Assembly (NCBI GenBank): GCA_020631235.1 | Contig: JAHDHQ010000023.1 | Location: forward strand, 1-64,000 | Direction of reading: 5' to 3' | From: Saprospiraceae bacterium | GTDB lineage: Bacteria; Bacteroidota; Bacteroidia; Chitinophagales; Saprospiraceae | DNA length: 64,000 bases | Part shown: positions 62,500-64,000 of the stretch, piece by piece | How positions within the stretch are numbered: position 1 is the first letter of the stretch | Layout of the letters: the number at the start of each line of letters is the position of its first letter | Made by a program: the position numbers and the translations under genes | The notes under the pieces: generated by a model | The model's input: only the letters and a program-made list of their open reading frames with translations | The model's database searches: none | What the model was told of the DNA's origin: nothing

Positions 62500-64000
62500 A
62501 TGGAAATACGAGAAATCAGAGCCATGCGCGGACCTAACTACTGGTCAATCAGAAGACATAAGCTAATTGTTATGACCCTTGATTTGCAGGAATATGAGGA
62601 AAAGCCCACTGATAAAATTGATGGGTTTTTAGAACGATTAAAAGTCATGTTTCCTGGGATGTACGAACATCGATGCTCCGTAGGAGAGGCGGGTGGTTTT
62701 TTCCAACGCGTGAAGGAAGGTACTTGGATGGGACATGTCATTGAACATATAGCCTTAGAAATACAAACGCTAGCCGGAATGGATGTTGGCTTCGGAAGGA
62801 CACGTGGATATGGAGAGCATGGGGTCTACAGTGTTGTTTTTGCTTACATGGAAGAAAAAGCCGGAAGATATGCTGCTAAAGCATCAGTTAGGATTGCTAG
62901 GGCATTATCCGAAAACAAAGCTTATGATTTGGAAGAGGATATTCAAGAAATGAGAGAAATTCGAGAACGAGAAAGATTAGGGCCAAGTACAGGTTCGATC
63001 ATTCAGGAGGCAGTTAATAGAGGTATTCCATGGATAAGATTGAATAGATATTCACTTTGCCAGTTAGGATACGGCATGAATCAGAAACGTATACAAGCTA
63101 CTGTATCTAGTGATACGAGTAGTATTGGTGTAGAATTAGCATGTGACAAAGAAGATACAAAGCACTTACTCCAGCAAGCTGAAATAGCTGTTCCGAAAGG
63201 GGAGATAATTCGTACTGAGAGAGGACTAAAAGAAGCAGTCGATTATGTAAAATACCCATTAGTTATTAAACCTATAAACGGTAATCATGGTAGAGGTATA
63301 ACGATTAACATCCAGAACTGGGAGGATGCATTAGAAGGATTTAAAGCTGCAAAAGAAATCTCTCGATCTGTGATTGTCGAAAAATATATAACAGGAGATG
63401 ATTATCGTTTGCTTGTGATCGATTATAAATTAGTTGCTGCAGCCTTAAGAACACCAGCTCATGTTGTAGGAGATGGAAAATCTACTATCCAAGAATTAGT
63501 AGATGAAGTGAATAAAGATCCTCGCAGAGGTTATGGCCATGAAAAAGTCTTGACCATGATCAAGATCAATGAAATGACTGAAAATATTTTGAAGGCCAAG
63601 TCTTACACATTAGAAACAATATTGGACAAAAATGAAGTCTTAAACCTCAAAGAGACAGCAAACCTAAGTACAGGAGGTACAGCTAAAGATGTTACTGATA
63701 TCGTCCATCCTGAAAATATATTTATGGCTGAAAGGATTGCTAGAGTGATAGGACTCAATATTTGTGGGATAGATGTCATGACCTCTGATATTTCGAAACC
63801 TTTGAGCGAGACTGGCGGTGCTGTTTTAGAAGTCAATGCTGGTCCTGGATTTAGAATGCATTTGGCTCCAACAGAAGGATTGCCAAGAAATGTGGCAGCT
63901 AATGTTGTCGATATGTTGTTCCCTCCTGGTTCTACCTCTCGTATTCCGATCGTCGCCGTCACGGGAACCAACGGCAAAACAACTACGACTAGGCTAATTG
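62500..64000 (+). CDS. cphA: Cyanophycin synthetase (5' part, cut by window end)
   Basis: 500 codons seen; the full family length is about 870-900. Starts MEIREIRAMRGPNYWS, the conserved CphA N-terminal domain (cyanophycin-primer binding), with EAGGFFQRVKEGTWMGHVIEHIALE. The ATP-grasp part (about 220-480) carries PLVIKPINGNHGRG and LEVNAGPGFRMH. The last codons enter the Mur-ligase domain P-loop GTNGKTTTT (residues 489-497). It joins Asp and Arg into multi-L-arginyl-poly-Asp, a nitrogen store. No stop in the window. Confidence 0.96.
   Translation, partial: MEIREIRAMRGPNYWSIRRHKLIVMTLDLQEYEEKPTDKIDGFLERLKVMFPGMYEHRCSVGEAGGFFQRVKEGTWMGHVIEHIALEIQTLAGMDVGFGRTRGYGEHGVYSVVFAYMEEKAGRYAAKASVRIARALSENKAYDLEEDIQEMREIRERERLGPSTGSIIQEAVNRGIPWIRLNRYSLCQLGYGMNQKRIQATVSSDTSSIGVELACDKEDTKHLLQQAEIAVPKGEIIRTERGLKEAVDYVKYPLVIKPINGNHGRGITINIQNWEDALEGFKAAKEISRSVIVEKYITGDDYRLLVIDYKLVAAALRTPAHVVGDGKSTIQELVDEVNKDPRRGYGHEKVLTMIKINEMTENILKAKSYTLETILDKNEVLNLKETANLSTGGTAKDVTDIVHPENIFMAERIARVIGLNICGIDVMTSDISKPLSETGGAVLEVNAGPGFRMHLAPTEGLPRNVAANVVDMLFPPGSTSRIPIVAVTGTNGKTTTTRLI

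Overview
The window reads as a chromosomal segment of a low-GC, non-pathogen-like Bacteroidota, probably a marine or environmental Saprospira-type lineage (class-level placement is inference). Signs seen directly: secreted proteins ending in type IX secretion sorting domains (type A and type B), a TonB-dependent receptor with a CarboxypepD_reg-like N-terminus, a DUF6089 outer-membrane protein, an SDR-type threonine dehydrogenase paired with Kbl, few Shine-Dalgarno sequences, and many starts preceded by a TAnnTTTG box, the -7 element of the Bacteroidota sigma factor. No rRNA, tRNA, phage, insertion sequence or CRISPR array was seen.

Layout. 1-8.3 kb: tail of an upstream gene, a small secreted protein, the threonine-to-glycine operon (mazG, tdh, kbl on minus), a small Cys-rich membrane protein, then an exported PIG-L deacetylase coupled through a tiny membrane ORF to a sodium:solute symporter. 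8.3-21.6 kb: DUF2911 protein, a frameshifted small membrane gene, ACP phosphodiesterase, ychF, a porin-like barrel, then a long minus block (two small membrane proteins, Crp/Fnr regulator, TetA-like exporter, outer-membrane barrel, alpha/beta hydrolase), a 450-base non-coding gap with an inverted repeat, a lipoprotein, and an AraC regulator / HisC-like aminotransferase / flavin reductase group. 21.6-33.9 kb: subtilase, DUF6089 protein, RecQ and a glycosyltransferase packed with no gaps, oligopeptidase B, SMC, and a barrel-like protein with a pure Lys/Arg tail. 33.9-39.9 kb: CotH/lamin-tail exported protein, a beta-propeller-like lipoprotein, and a large membrane enzyme that joins an LtaS/OpgB-like phosphoglycerol transferase, an ILEI/FAM3-like domain and a GDPD phosphodiesterase. 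39.9-45 kb: AAA ATPase with Hsp70, queuosine-precursor transporter with CtlX-like hydrolase. 45-50 kb: TonB-dependent receptor followed by a lamin-tail/DUF5689 secreted protein, with helically phased TTGATA repeats upstream. 50-60.4 kb: a kinase/class III PLP enzyme fusion, an RRM protein, a small helical protein, and a 2303-residue surface protein with SprB-type repeats. 60.5-64 kb: isoaspartyl peptidase, cyanophycinase and cyanophycin synthetase (cut by the window end), together a full make-and-break set for cyanophycin.

The most unusual items are the transferase-ILEI-GDPD fusion (37277-39913), the kinase plus phospho-lyase-like fusion (49939-52164), the cyanophycin set in a Bacteroidota, and the 11-bp-phased operator-like repeats at 45065-45097.
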